Positions 1 through 10,174 of a stretch of 64,000 bases of DNA are shown here, in pieces. A model generated the notes under the pieces. It had not been told where the DNA came from, did no database searches, and was given only the letters and a program-made list of their open reading frames with translations. Made by a program: the position numbers and the translations under genes. Positions within the stretch are counted from its first letter, which is position 1. Every line of letters begins with the position of its first letter. Source of the stretch: Spinacia oleracea (lineage: Eukaryota; Streptophyta; Magnoliopsida; Caryophyllales; Amaranthaceae); contig NC_079492.1 in NCBI RefSeq assembly GCF_020520425.1, forward strand, positions 145,607,861 through 145,671,860, written 5' to 3'.

Positions 1-692
1 ACTTATTCATTTCTATTATTTTTTATTTCAATTATTTAATCTACATTTATCCCACTTAGTTTATTCTTTAATAAAACCAACTCATTCATTAAACTAGTGA
101 CAGTTAAAGTACACCAATCATTTTCATACGAAGGTAATAATGGCCTATTAGATGTGGACATGGTCACATGGGTTATGCAGGATTAGGCCTGATTCAAAAT
201 TACGGAGTTGGTTCGACACGGCATATGTCCGTTGTTAGCCAAACATGATAACAGAGGGATAATGGAGAGTCGTTTAAAGAAATCATTATAGAAATTTGGC
301 ACGAGTATGATAAGGAATAAAAACGGGGATAATAATAATTGAGGTTTGGTAAAACGCAGTGCAAAGTAGCAAATGGCAAATGGTCCAATTTGATGGTTTG
401 CCAATTGTTTGTATGTATTTTGATTTTTGACATGTGTGCCGTTTGTTTGGTGTGTCCTCTTGAACAAGATTTTTGTAGACAAGCATCGGGCATCGTCTCA
501 AATTGCACAAACTGACGATCCCCATCCCCAACTCATACTAAAGCATGGGGCCAATTCTATAAGGAAAATTAACGGTCCTCAATTACTCATGTCAGTTCAC
601 CGTCAATATAATCTTACATTAAACAAGCTGTTAATCCAAATGCAATATTCACCATCCTTTTCCAATTAAAGAACTTGAAGAAGGAACAGGTT
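1..692. other. Intergenic, no gene recognised
   Basis: AT-rich sequence with short open frames on both strands and no recognisable domain or splice pattern. A minus-strand stretch around 430-560 reads through without stops but resembles nothing I know. Confidence 0.4.
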
Positions 693-850
693 ACATGTAC
701 ACCTAGTGTATAAGATTCTCATGTATATTACCATTAATTTATTGACATATCATCAAACCCACTAAAAAATGAGAATGAAAGACAATAAATATGTCATTTC
801 AACCAATAGAAAAACATGTTGTAAGATGTCTTGTACACTAGGTGTACATA
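693..850. mobile_element. Short foldback MITE, unclassified
   Basis: The ends are inverted copies: the left end contains ATGTACACCTAGTGTA and the right end TACACTAGGTGTACAT. The interior is AT-rich and non-coding. Length is about 158 bp. No clear target duplication was found, so the superfamily is open. Confidence 0.5.
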
Positions 851-1723
851 TAGTAGAATCCCTTGAAAAAGAACTACCACATGATACTTGCACAACCTCG
901 AACATGGAAAGTAGATTTATTTTGCCACTCCTCCTTTTGAATAGCACACATAAATTGTACTCTTGCAGTAGGTTGTAGGAGAGTCAAGGTCGGCCATGTA
1001 CATGTTCAAAGTGGGACACAGAACATGGCCCTCGTGTTCAAAAGGCCCCCAATTAAATGAATTCACCGCACAACGCTCAATCCACCGCAAATGCCTAAGG
1101 GCATGAATTCACCTCGCAACAGAACATCTACGGCCATTCATACAATTATACAAAACGACGTGCTATGCTACGACAATAACAAGTATTTTCACAAAACCAA
1201 CCCCTGCCCCTTGTTATAAGGTTGCAGGAAAGACCAACCTTATTTCAATATGCCACCATTATGAAGTGATACATTAGTACTACGTACATCATTAACAGCT
1301 AATATAAACCATGCATGTGAAAATTAACATTACAAATCAGTTCTTGCACTAACACGCAGCTCGAAATCAAAACATTCCTGAACATTTAGGATCTTGATTA
1401 CAAAGAATAATCAACCTAAATTTCACAATACCAACATAACAAAAACATGACTACGATTTACAGACATATGATATAAACTGTCTCCTAGAAGATCAGCAAC
1501 CCAAGTTGAAGGGGCACATATTTTGCAAGAAAAATGTGAATCTCTATTTTCTAGAACATCTCCAATCTAAACCCTTCACATGTCTAACATTAGGTTCAAG
1601 ATAACTTTCATCATATTTTTATGTTCTCAAGAAACCTCAACCAACACTTTTACCCTTAATCCAGTAATCCCCAATCCTCGTGAGACAATGATCACGGGAT
1701 CTGAATCATGTCCCTTCTTAGTA
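851..1723. other. Intergenic, nothing recognised
   Basis: No coding pattern, RNA gene or clear transposon end was seen here. Confidence 0.35.
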
Positions 1724-1985
1724 CTTTCTCCGTTTCGCAATAGATGCATCGTTTCTCTTTTGGACATTGTTCATTAATTAACTTTGACAATTATTCTTTC
1801 ACATTATGTAAAAACAAACATAGTCAAGTGAGATCTTGTTAAATTCGTATCAATGTGAGGATTCCAAATATTAATTTTTTATAAGTTTTACTTACACTCA
1901 ATTAGAGATATTAATCTTCAAAGAAGCATGTTGGAATACGTGAAAAAAGAAATGATGCATCGATTACGATACAAAACAGAGGTAG
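1724..1985. mobile_element. Stowaway-type MITE (Tc1/mariner)
   Basis: Terminal inverted repeats of the CTYYCTCCGTTTCG type, flanked by TA on both sides (1722-1723 and 1986-1987). Length 262 bp, with a diverged AT-rich interior. The end sequence matches the common plant Stowaway consensus (CTCCCTCCGTTCC). Confidence 0.7.
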
Positions 1986-2065
1986 TATGTTATCTCATCA
2001 ACCGAAAATAAATCCAAGTAAATGATTTATTTTAAAATCAAAAGAGATGCATACACTAGGCATAA

Positions 2066-2350
2066 AGATGGTTGTGGGCCGGGTTGGGTCACGCTTTGGG
2101 CCGGCCTAAAAGGGCCGAACCCACGCCAATTCCACTCTATATCATGCCGAAAATTTTAAAATTGGGCCTAGGTCCATGGTTGTTATGCCAGGCCAGGCCA
2201 TCGTGTCTAGGCCTAATTTTACAAAACTTAGCGTGTTGTGCCTTATCGTGCTTTTCCCAAAAATTACAGCCCGAGCCCCCGGCCCACGACTTTGTGCTCA
2301 TGCCGGGCCATGCCGTGCTTTTTTCGTGCCGGCCCGGTCCACATTCAACT
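2066..2350. repeat. GGGCC/GGCCC-word repeat, probably a hAT-like MITE relic
   Basis: A GC-rich island full of GGGCCGG, GCCGGGCC and CCGGCCC words in an AT-rich setting. The two halves are roughly inverted. The open frames across it are by-products of base composition. A similar stretch lies at 4965-5110. Exact ends and target duplication were not resolved. Confidence 0.35.
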
Positions 2351-2561
2351 TTAATTGCACAAGGTGATATCACATGTGCGTCCCTGATAACACAAGACAT
2401 GTGCTACCGGGCAGGGACAGGCGACAGCAGAGGTGCTGATCACCAAGCTAGAAGATAACCTTAAGCTATCTCAGCAGCACCAAAACATAAAAATGGCCAA
2501 ATTTCACAAAAATTAGAACTTCTGATACATTTCCGGCATGCAGGACCGTCAACGTACACTG

Positions 2562-2820
2562 CTGTATCACTAAATTGACAAGCTGCTAGTAATCTCAAAT
2601 CTCAATAACCAATTTCTGTATCACAAAACTGACGATCTGCTCAAATCGTAATCTCAATAACCAGATACTGTATAACTAAATTGATGAGCTGCTCAAATCG
2701 TAGTCTCAATAACCAGATACTGTATAACTAAATTGATGAGCTGCTCAAATCGTAATCTCAATAACCAATTACTGTATCAATGAAATGAAGGGCTGCTCGA
2801 ATTATAATCGCAATAACCAA
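2562..2820. repeat. Tandem repeat, about 52 bp, five units
   Basis: Units begin near 2562, 2616, 2668, 2720 and 2772. Each carries CTGTATMAC, a GAGCTGCTCAAATCG-like middle and CTCAATAACCA. The third and fourth units are almost identical, while the outer ones have diverged. It is non-coding. Confidence 0.75.
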
Positions 2821-2904
2821 GGACAGAGTGAAAGATTTCACCAAGAAAACTCAAATCAATATGAAATAAAAATGTATGGTTCATAACATATAAATGGGGT
2901 TATT

Positions 2905-3329
2905 CAAATTTCAACCATGGGTATGGGTTATTCAAGTTATGCTCTTCTACTAACAGTTTCCGTGTGTTGGGTGTTGACACCACTCATAGACGGAGACGAA
3001 GTAGCATCACCCCAAGTAATAGCCCCACATTGTTCACCCAAGTGTGGGAACATCACCATTCCTTACCCGTTTGGTGTTGAAGATTGTTGTTACTTTGCTG
3101 AACACAAACACAAAACTGCACTGCGTTATTGTGTTCATCAAAGTAACAACCATTTCTACACCAAACGGGTAAGAAATGGTGATGTTCCCACACTTAGGTA
3201 AACAATGTGAGGCGATTACTTGGGTGATGCTACTTCGTCTCAGTCGACGAGGGGTGTCAACACCCAATACACGGAAATGGTTAGTAGAAGAGCAAAACTT
3301 GAATAACCCATACCCATGGTTCAAACTTG
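2905..3329. repeat. Inverted repeat of a wall-associated-kinase (WAK) gene fragment; potential long hairpin
   Basis: The left arm (2905-3106) and right arm (3130-3329) are inverted copies separated by a 23-bp spacer (3107-3129). By eye about nine bases in ten pair. Read toward the spacer, each arm encodes the same start of a protein: an initiator Met (about 2917 on plus, about 3317 on minus), a hydrophobic signal-peptide-like stretch, and the motif CGNITIPYPFG or CGNITISYPFG. That motif, preceded by a cysteine pair, marks the galacturonan-binding GUB_WAK domain of WAK and WAK-like receptor kinases. Neither arm continues into the rest of that domain or a kinase, so no receptor is made. A transcript from either side would fold into a stem of about 200 bp, a possible Dicer substrate. 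The right arm ends about 200 bp beyond the stop codon of the minus-strand gene at 3533-3816, so read-through from that gene could supply the transcript. Expression is inference. Confidence 0.85.
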
Positions 3330-3532
3330 AAATTAATGGTTTTTGAACCCATACCCAAATTAAAGTTGCAATCTTTACAGAACTAAAATCAGAAGAGAAA
3401 CATTACAACATCTTTAAAGCCGCCCAAAGAGAGCCAATTTGAATACATCTCAGAAAATCATCGGACAAAAATTGATAAGAATCATTTATCACCTAATTAA
3501 CCAGGTTAATCCCATCGAAAATTAGGGTTTCA

Positions 3533-3816
3533 TCATCTATGAGCAGTAATTAGGGTTTCGATGAACCTTAACCCGTCGAATCTGGGAGAAAATTTCTCCT
3601 TCCCAATTGACGATGATTGCGATCCATAAGGCGGAACTTCCTGCGATAAATCAAAACCCTAAAATTCATAAATTCATGAAAACGAGAATAATTGAAGAAC
3701 AGCCCTAAAAAGAAAATTAAATTGGGGAAAATTACCTGAAATTGTGAAGGAAATGTGAAAAGTGAGAAGGCAGATGCGGCAAGAATCGATGCCACAAGAC
3801 CGCTGGATCTTCTCAT
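3533..3816 (-). CDS. Small conserved plant protein, 62 residues, function unknown
   Basis: Two exons, 3816-3736 and 3640-3533, joined by a 95-bp GT-AG intron. The frame is intact across the junction. The product begins MRRSSGLVASILAAS, a basic then alanine-rich hydrophobic N-terminus that could be an organelle targeting signal or membrane anchor. It ends FDGLRFIETLITAHR. I recall short plant proteins with the same MRRS/GLVASILAAS start and a KF.P.FDGLRFIETLVTAHR tail, which argues for a real conserved gene, but I know no function. The start is the first ATG in the exon. AAACCCTAA telo-box-like words occur in the intron and in exon 2. The WAK hairpin lies about 200 bp downstream. Product identity is inference; the exon structure is seen directly. 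Confidence 0.7.
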
Positions 3817-4085
3817 TGTTGATTTCCTTGTTGAACTGAATAGAATTCTAATGAAATTGGAAAGAAAAAGGTTGAAAATGGGCGAAATCCGGACAGCGCC
3901 GGATCTCGACCAAGAAGAAATTGGTCGCTCAATATCTTTTTGAGTTTATGGAGTATATTTGCGGCTACACGTTTTTGACAGAAAGAAATGTTCTGCACTT
4001 CGTAACTTCCACGCTATATTTTCTCTTTTTTTATATTGGAGAGAGATTTCCAATTCTGGCTGTTTTTTGGGGCGTTACGGACTTA

Positions 4086-5537
4086 AGGGGTGTTTGGTAG
4101 GGGTGTTCATAAAAAATCGTAACCGCGTACCGTACCGAAAATCGAAAAAACCGACCTAAATGGGCGGTAAACCGAACCGAAAAAATAATATAAACGGTTA
4201 CGGTAACCGAACCGGCAAAATTAACGGTTAAACGGGTCGGTTACGGTTACAATTTTTGACAAAACGGTTAACCGAATAAACCGAAATTTATTTTTTCAAA
4301 AAAATAATTCAATTTAATTTAGTTGGAGGTGACAAAATCACAAAATTATAGGTAAAGTATTTAAGTAAAAAAATGTTTGTTTGTGCACAACTAGCCCTAT
4401 TAGTGTACTTACTTCTTAGGCTCTTAGCCCATTAGTCCTTTCTTGAAACAATAAGTACGTTACTTCGTAATTTTGTTTGAAGTTGATGAACTTGTGTAAT
4501 TTTAGACATTGTTTACACTTATTTTTGTTTGACTTGATCTTCTATTTCAGATTGTTATTTTTTGTAAAAAAATAATACGATAAATGTGATACAAAATAAA
4601 AATAAATAATTTAATAGCGGTTTATGGTTCACCGGGTAACCGTACCGAAACCGCGGTTAACCGTTTAAACGGTAACCGGTTTAAACGGTACGGTTACGGT
4701 TCATGAAAATGCCTAACCGAAATTTTCGGTTATCGAACCGAATCAAGTTTCGGGACGGTTAACCACCCATGAACACCCCTAGTGTTTGGTTCACATTCAA
4801 GCAATTTTGGAATCAAGGATGGGGTTGGAAACTTGGAATCAACCAAACCCATACTTTATGTTTGGTTTAATTATTTTTTAAAATTAATACTTGTGGAGTC
4901 CATCCTTGAAACCTCTATGGTATGGGATTCTCAACCTTGAGGGGTAGGTGGATAATTAAAGATGGTCGGGCAAGCTCGAGGCTCGATCGGGCACGAAAAA
5001 AAACCCGATTCGACAAGGGCACGAAAAGAGCACGGCCCGACACGAGCACGAAGTCAAGACATCTATGATGGGGCTGACTCATAACTGTCTTAAACATTAT
5101 ACAGGCCATGTGCTAAATATAAAATTTAGGCCACAAAAAATTAAAAATCAAGAAACAAAAAAAAATGCATATCATTAAAGTCGAACCTGAATCTTGTGTA
5201 CTAAAAAGTTAAGTCTCAACTATTATGGCAAGCAACATTAACTATCTTCTATTACACATTTTATTATATAACCTATGTTGCTTTTAGCCGGGTCTGTGCC
5301 GAGGAGGAGATCTGAAAATTGGGGCATGTTAAGTCTGTTGTAGGGGGGAAAAAGGGGGAAATAAGAGATTAAAATTAAAAAGAAAAAAAATTTGCTAGTC
5401 AAAGGAAAGTTTTGACTTCCAATATTTTGAATCGAAATTCTAATATTAGGTATAGGTTTGTAGGTATCACTTATCCCAATCTCATGGGTTTGATACCTAA
5501 CCCCATACCTGATACCAAATGTGAACCAAACGCCCCC
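4086..5537. mobile_element. Tourist/Harbinger-like element with a nested hAT MITE
   Basis: Ends are inverted: left AGGGGTGTTTGG, right CCAAACGCCCCC. TTA flanks both sides (4083-4085 and 5538-5540), the 3-bp duplication typical of PIF/Harbinger. The left terminal repeat is split by a hAT MITE (4098-4781) and resumes at 4790 with TTCACATTC, which pairs with GTGAACC at the right end. The interior also holds a GGGC/GCCC-word stretch (about 4965-5110) that may be a further nested relic. No transposase is present. The 24076-24307 element has the same kind of ends. Confidence 0.65.
4098..4781. mobile_element. hAT-type MITE nested in the element above
   Basis: Terminal inverted repeat TAGGGGTGTTCAT, flanked by a perfect 8-bp duplication GTGTTTGG (4090-4097 and 4782-4789). 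Both features are hAT hallmarks. Length 684 bp. The subterminal 150 bp on each side are packed with short words such as GGTTAACCG, ACCGAACCG and CGGTAACCG, while the middle is AT-rich. No transposase is encoded. Confidence 0.85.
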
Positions 5538-5769
5538 TTACAGCTTTTAGTTACCAGTTTGAGAAAGTATGTGAGCTTTTTATTACTCTAAACAAGATGA
5601 GAATATGGTTTTAATTTATTGGCAAACTTGCTTAGGGCATGAGCAATAGTACAAACCTCTTCAAGGTTTGTTTATATGCCACATCATCATCACACAAACC
5701 TCTTATTCTACAAACCTTTCACTAACAATAGACAAAGGTTTGTTTAGGGGACTCACCATCAATATACAT

Positions 5770-5788
5770 TTTTTTTTCGAGGGAAACG
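5770..5788 (-). mobile_element. Micro-insertion, likely L1 tail (19 bp)
   Basis: A 19-bp insert reading on the minus strand as CGTTTCCCTCG followed by A's is flanked by an 11-bp direct repeat TCAATATACAT (5759-5769 and 5789-5799). A short 3' end plus poly(A) inside a target duplication is what extreme 5' truncation of an L1 leaves. Confidence 0.55.
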
Positions 5789-6006
5789 TCAATATACATC
5801 ATATGGTCTCTTTTTACATACTTAAGTTAAAGTTGATAAAATAAATAAAATTAGTGAAGTTAATTATGAAAAATAAAATGATCATAAACGTTAAAATGTA
5901 TTTATTTTTTAAATTTAAAATTAATTTCCAATTTTCTTTTTTAACAGATAAAACCATATTTATAAGACATAATGACACTTAACTTTACATGTTGGTTACA
6001 ATTATA

Positions 6007-6517
6007 TAGGGGTGAGCAAAAAGTCAGGGTACCCTGAATCGGAACCGGAACCTGTTAGGAATCTGAGGTTTCGAAACCGAAACCTGTTGTGCAGGTTCCG
6101 GTTCCGGGTAACAAATTTGGGAACCTGTTGCAACAGGTTCTGGTTCCGGGTAACAAATTTTTAGAACGGGTACCCTGTTGGGTACCCTGTACACACTAAT
6201 TTTAACGTGGAGTACCCAAAATAAGGAACTGGGCCATATGAAAATGCTTCATATGCCTAAAATATAATACAATCCAAGCTAATTTTTGGAAAATATAAAT
6301 ATAGAATTGCGACTTAAGCCCAATCTATAAAACAATCAAAGCCCAAACTATAAAACAATCAAAGCCCAAACCATAAAGTAGATAGTTTTTCAATAAAATA
6401 TAAATATTTTACTCAAATTTTCAAAATTACAGGGTACCCTGAATCGGAACCTGTTGCAACAGGTTCCGATTCCGGTTCCTGGAATTTCAACAGGGTACCC
6501 TATTGTGCTCACCCCTA
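6007..6517. mobile_element. hAT-type MITE nested in the Harbinger-like element
   Basis: Terminal inverted repeat TAGGGGTGAGCA, flanked by a perfect 8-bp duplication CAATTATA (5999-6006 and 6518-6525). Length 511 bp. Both subterminal regions consist largely of GGGTACCC and GGAACC/GGTTCC words, partly self-complementary. The middle is AT-rich and no protein is encoded. Confidence 0.88.
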
Positions 6518-6980
6518 CAATTATATAACACAATACACTATTCTAAAATAAATACACAAATCATATTGAAAAATATATCTTGTACAAACTCATAATTAAA
6601 ACGTACAACATTAGCCATTGAATAATTAAAAACTATATGACTAAATAGCCTATAGACATTTATCTCGTACAAATTCATAATTAAAACAAACAACATTAGA
6701 CATTAAATAACTAAAAAAAAATAAGATTAAACATTCTAAAGAAATAATAATAATTGTTATTATTGTTCATAATTTCCTCCAAATTTTGCCCAAATATGCT
6801 CAACCAAATCAGCTCAAAAAAATCTAATTAATCCACCTTTTGCCGTATAATATTACAGTTATGTGGAGTATATTGCATGCTTTGGAGTACATCATCTCAC
6901 TTCCCCATGCATTCTTATCCAACTTTTGCAAAAACAAACCGGTTTATAAAAACAAACCTTGCACAAACCTCATGCTTTGT

Positions 6981-9135
6981 TTTTTTTTTTTTTTTGGCAG
7001 CTATTACAAACAGGCAAAAACAACAACACCCATTACTCTTGGCTATTGGCCATTTCATGGGATACACATATGACCTTATTGTTACAAGACTTATCACTAC
7101 TAATACATGACTCGACACTACTAGCACAAGACTCGAAACTACTAGCATAAGACTCGATACTATTGGTAAGGGACGCATATAAAACCTTCTTCCTTGGACG
7201 TTGTATGCAATCAGATGGCGGGGTAACAACCTTTCTCTTCTTTTCAACTTTGATACTGCTAAAGACAGGGTAGGAGTGAGTTACGATAGCATTTTCCTTC
7301 TTGTCCACTTGCTTCCTCGTAGCCTTCCTTCCAATGCAACGACCATCCTTCTTTCTCACCTTAACTCCTGGATCAAATTTCTCATCTTGCTGGATACTAG
7401 CCGTTGACTTGAAGCAAGCATCGTCCCTGTACTCACTTGCATCTCCTATATGGTGATAGTTTTCCGTAGTGACGCTCATGGACTCACTTTCCGACTCTTT
7501 ATTGGAATCAAATAAATTGTAATGACCATCCAATCTCAACCTCTCTTCTCTTTGGTTTTCTAACTCCTCATTTAAGCCACTAACAATTGAACTATGTTGT
7601 GGCATATCCACCCTAAAGGAGTCTTCCAACCTTTTCTCATGGCATTCATAATTCCTCTTCATAGTATTGTCTAGGCCACCACCTATTACTCTAATGGTCA
7701 TAGGAGACGCCACCTTAGAGTTAAAATATTGAATAGTCTTGCCTTTCAACAACAACTGATAGTCTTTCTTTGAAATAGACAATGATGAACCCGACCTCAA
7801 TCGGTTAACAACCCGGTAATTGGGTTCCACTGGCTTAGAATTCTCAGAGTTTGAAACACTTAAAACATCTTCCATCATCTCCTCTGCTCCTTCCAATACT
7901 GCAGACATGAGATTTTCCTCAACAACACTTGAACTTTCCGACAAATGCTTGTCTTTCATGATAGATAAAACTGGCTCACTTACTGTACTATTCAATCCCA
8001 AGCGAACGTCACACCCAATTTTCTCAGACATAATATGCTCCTTTTCATGAAGCTGAACTTGATCAATGGTATGTTCTTTCACCAATTCCCCTTTAGACTT
8101 TTTCCTCGGTGGAGATAGGCCAAGTCCTAACCCAATTGGAACATCACCTAAGGAATGTTTTCCTGACACCTCCTTTTCTCGGGACTGTTTTACTTCCTCA
8201 AGCTTCTTACGAACCTCTGTATTTCTAGGATCATTATGAGAGGCCATTAACAAGTCTGGGTAGGCCAAGTCACTTCTCCCTAATTCTATAGCAGCCATGG
8301 CTCTTCTATACGAAGCTTTCACATTGTTGGGGTTGAATTCCAATATAACCGAACAAATTTTACCCACTTGCTCAAACTCCCTTTTTCTACTAAAACATGC
8401 TGCTGAATTTAGAAGAATACAGTTAGCCAGATCAAAAAATTCAGCTCTATCATCATTCTCCTCAAACTGAAAACAACCAAGTATAATTCCAGCATAACCA
8501 TACTTTTCTAGAGCATCTTCTATATCTCCTTGTTTGAAAAGAAGGTTTCCTGCCTCCTTCATATCCTTTGCAAGGTCTAAGACCTCCCTAGGACTTTCCG
8601 ATTTTGAAATTAATTAATTAAAAGTTCATCTTCTTCCACGAGATCTTCCCCATCAGTGAGAATTTGATTCAGCTTCCCCCTAAATTTATTATAAAATTCC
8701 AAGGAACACATTTTAAGGGTCCAAGAAACTAAACACCAGACACCAATACTCCACGCAAGAAGAAATACCAAAAGCTAAAATTCCAAAACCACAAAGCAAC
8801 TAGATGCCAGAATAATACTGAACCGTAACTATGTAAATCTTAAAACAAAATAGAAGAAGAGCTCCTTTGTATATTGATTGAGAGCAATTCCGTCTACAAA
8901 AAATAAACTGCAAATCCCAGTAGGTGCAAATCCAGGTAGGATAATTATTCAAGAAGATTACTACTATAAGGCTGAGAAAGACGAACTCGCCGGAGATCAG
9001 AATAGGATGTTCAGGCCTTGCTCCGTCTCCGGCGAGCTTCAACACAAGGTAAATTGCGAGACCCAAGAATTTTTTTTTTAGAGAGAGAATATCGAGAGAA
9101 ATCGGACTACCTTGGTTTCTGTTGCTACCGGAACT
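6981..9135 (-). other. Processed retrocopy (boundaries) of a TPR-protein gene
   Basis: The unit is flanked by a 14-bp direct repeat ACCTCATGCTTTGT (6967-6980 and 9136-9149). Next to the left copy is a run of 15 T (6981-6995), the complement of a poly(A) tail at the 3' end of a minus-strand message. The coding part has no introns, and about 420 bp of 5'-leader-like sequence precedes it. Target duplication, poly(A) and lack of introns are the three classic signs of L1-mediated reverse transcription of an mRNA. It landed inside the Harbinger-like element at 5635-9236. Confidence 0.78.
7033..8711 (-). pseudogene. TPR-domain protein retrocopy, frame broken near the N-terminus
   Basis: A 33-residue reading frame starts at 8711 (MCSLEFYNKFRGKL) and stops at 8610-8612. 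The protein continues in another frame from about 8608 (SPREVLDLAKDMKEAGN) to the stop at 7033. A 2-nt shift within an ATTAATTAATTA run separates them. If the second frame started on its own, its first ATG is at 8562 and gives 509 residues. Its first 130 residues form about three TPR helices (EAGNLLFKQGDIEDALEKYG, then CILLNSAACFSRKREFEQ and KASYRRAMAAIELGRSDLAY), as in co-chaperone-type TPR proteins. The rest is charged, low-complexity and unknown to me. TPRs bind protein partners; no enzyme domain follows. The long surviving frame means recent origin or some constraint. Transcription is not shown by sequence. Confidence 0.65.
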
Positions 9136-9242
9136 ACCTCATGCTTTGTAACTTTACCCACAATAACAAGGTTTGTTAACAAACCTCAAAAAACTTTGCA
9201 CAAACCTCTCCACAAACCTCACTATTGCTAATGCCCTTATCA

Positions 9243-9444
9243 ATAGTTAAGTTCAATTTTGACATCTCCAATTAAAATATGGATTCAACGGACGGTATTA
9301 TCACTGTTTGAGATTCTGAGGGCAAGTGCATTCTAACACGTTGATAGTTAAGTTCAATTTTGACATCTCCAATTAAAATATTGATTCAACGGACGGTATT
9401 ATCACTGTTTGAGATTCTGAGGGCAAGTGCATTCTAACACGTTG
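9243..9444. repeat. Tandem duplication, 101 bp x 2
   Basis: Units 9243-9343 and 9344-9444 differ at a single visible position (ATATGGATTC versus ATATTGATTC). The array begins 4 bp after the target duplication of the Harbinger-like element. It is non-coding and apparently recent. Confidence 0.9.
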
Positions 9445-9979
9445 TTATTAGGTTGTCGTTGATAATGATTGTACTCACTTTTCTATTGACAAGGATAATT
9501 TTGCACTTTGACTGAAAAAGTTCAGGAAATTTCCGTTAATACCTTCTTAGTATTGATTTTTTCTAACGACACCATTTTCGATAATTGGCCTTTCCCAACA
9601 AGCCATCTTATCCCGTCAAAAAAAAAAAATAGAGTCATCTTATGAGTTTTTGCCAAAGTGATCAATAAATAATTATATATCCGCAATCCCGCATTGAAAG
9701 AAGTTAACAGGATTTTCATGCTTAATGTAGATTGGGATGTGAAAATCACGATTCACAGTAGAGAGACATTTTGTCATCCACATATTCTCATTTTTCTAGA
9801 TGCACTTGGGATTTGGAAATCACAAGGAAACAACAAACATGTGAATTGGAAATCACATGCTACGATTGTTTGGAAGAAATTGTATTGTTCACAGCCTTGC
9901 TTTATGAAGTTGGAAACGTTGATACCAAATGAGTGAATGACCTTTGTTTCAATCTTTGGTGATCTTGTGCTTCTTCGTA
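9445..9979. other. Intergenic with a tiny L1-tail-like insert
   Basis: No gene recognised. At 9612-9631 a CCCGTCAAAAA-type tail lies between near-identical 11-bp direct repeats (AGCCATCTTAT at 9601-9611, AGTCATCTTAT at 9632-9642). It looks like a second extremely short L1 insertion. Confidence 0.4.
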
Positions 9980-10174
9980 TTCCTTCCGTTTTGTCCTAGC
10001 CAAAAAATTACTTTATCAAGACTTGGTTGTAAAATTTACACATGGATTGATAAAATAAGAATATGAGGAAAAAAAGAGAGAACAAGTGAAAAAATTTACC
10101 ATTTAAGGTATGGAGTAATCTCAAAAGGACACCCTAAAAAGGAAAATAAGGCAATCGAAAAGGGACGGATGGAG
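9980..10174. mobile_element. Stowaway-type MITE
   Basis: Left end TTCCTTCCGTTTTG and right-end complement CTCCATCCGTCCC, with TA on both sides (9978-9979 and 10175-10176). About 195 bp, non-coding. Confidence 0.65.

Larger units (their letters stand above)
5635..9236. mobile_element. PIF/Harbinger-like element carrying a hAT MITE and a TPR-gene retrocopy
   Basis: Left end GGGCATGAGCAATAGT, right end (complement) GGGCATTAGCAATAGT, with TTA on both sides (5632-5634 and 9237-9239). Both subterminal regions contain repeated ACAAACCT/AGGTTTGT words. Two later insertions enlarge it: a hAT MITE at 6007-6517 and a processed gene copy at 6981-9135. Removing both with their target duplications leaves an element of about 0.9 kb. 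No transposase remains, so it was non-autonomous before it was enlarged. Confidence 0.75.

Noticed and set aside
2917-3201. Open frame resembling a WAK receptor start
   Set aside because: It is one arm of an inverted repeat and stops in the other arm. No further GUB_WAK, EGF or kinase sequence follows, so it is not a receptor gene.
7033-8562. Ordinary single-copy TPR gene
   Set aside because: Direct repeats, poly(A) run, lack of introns and a frame break point to a processed copy.
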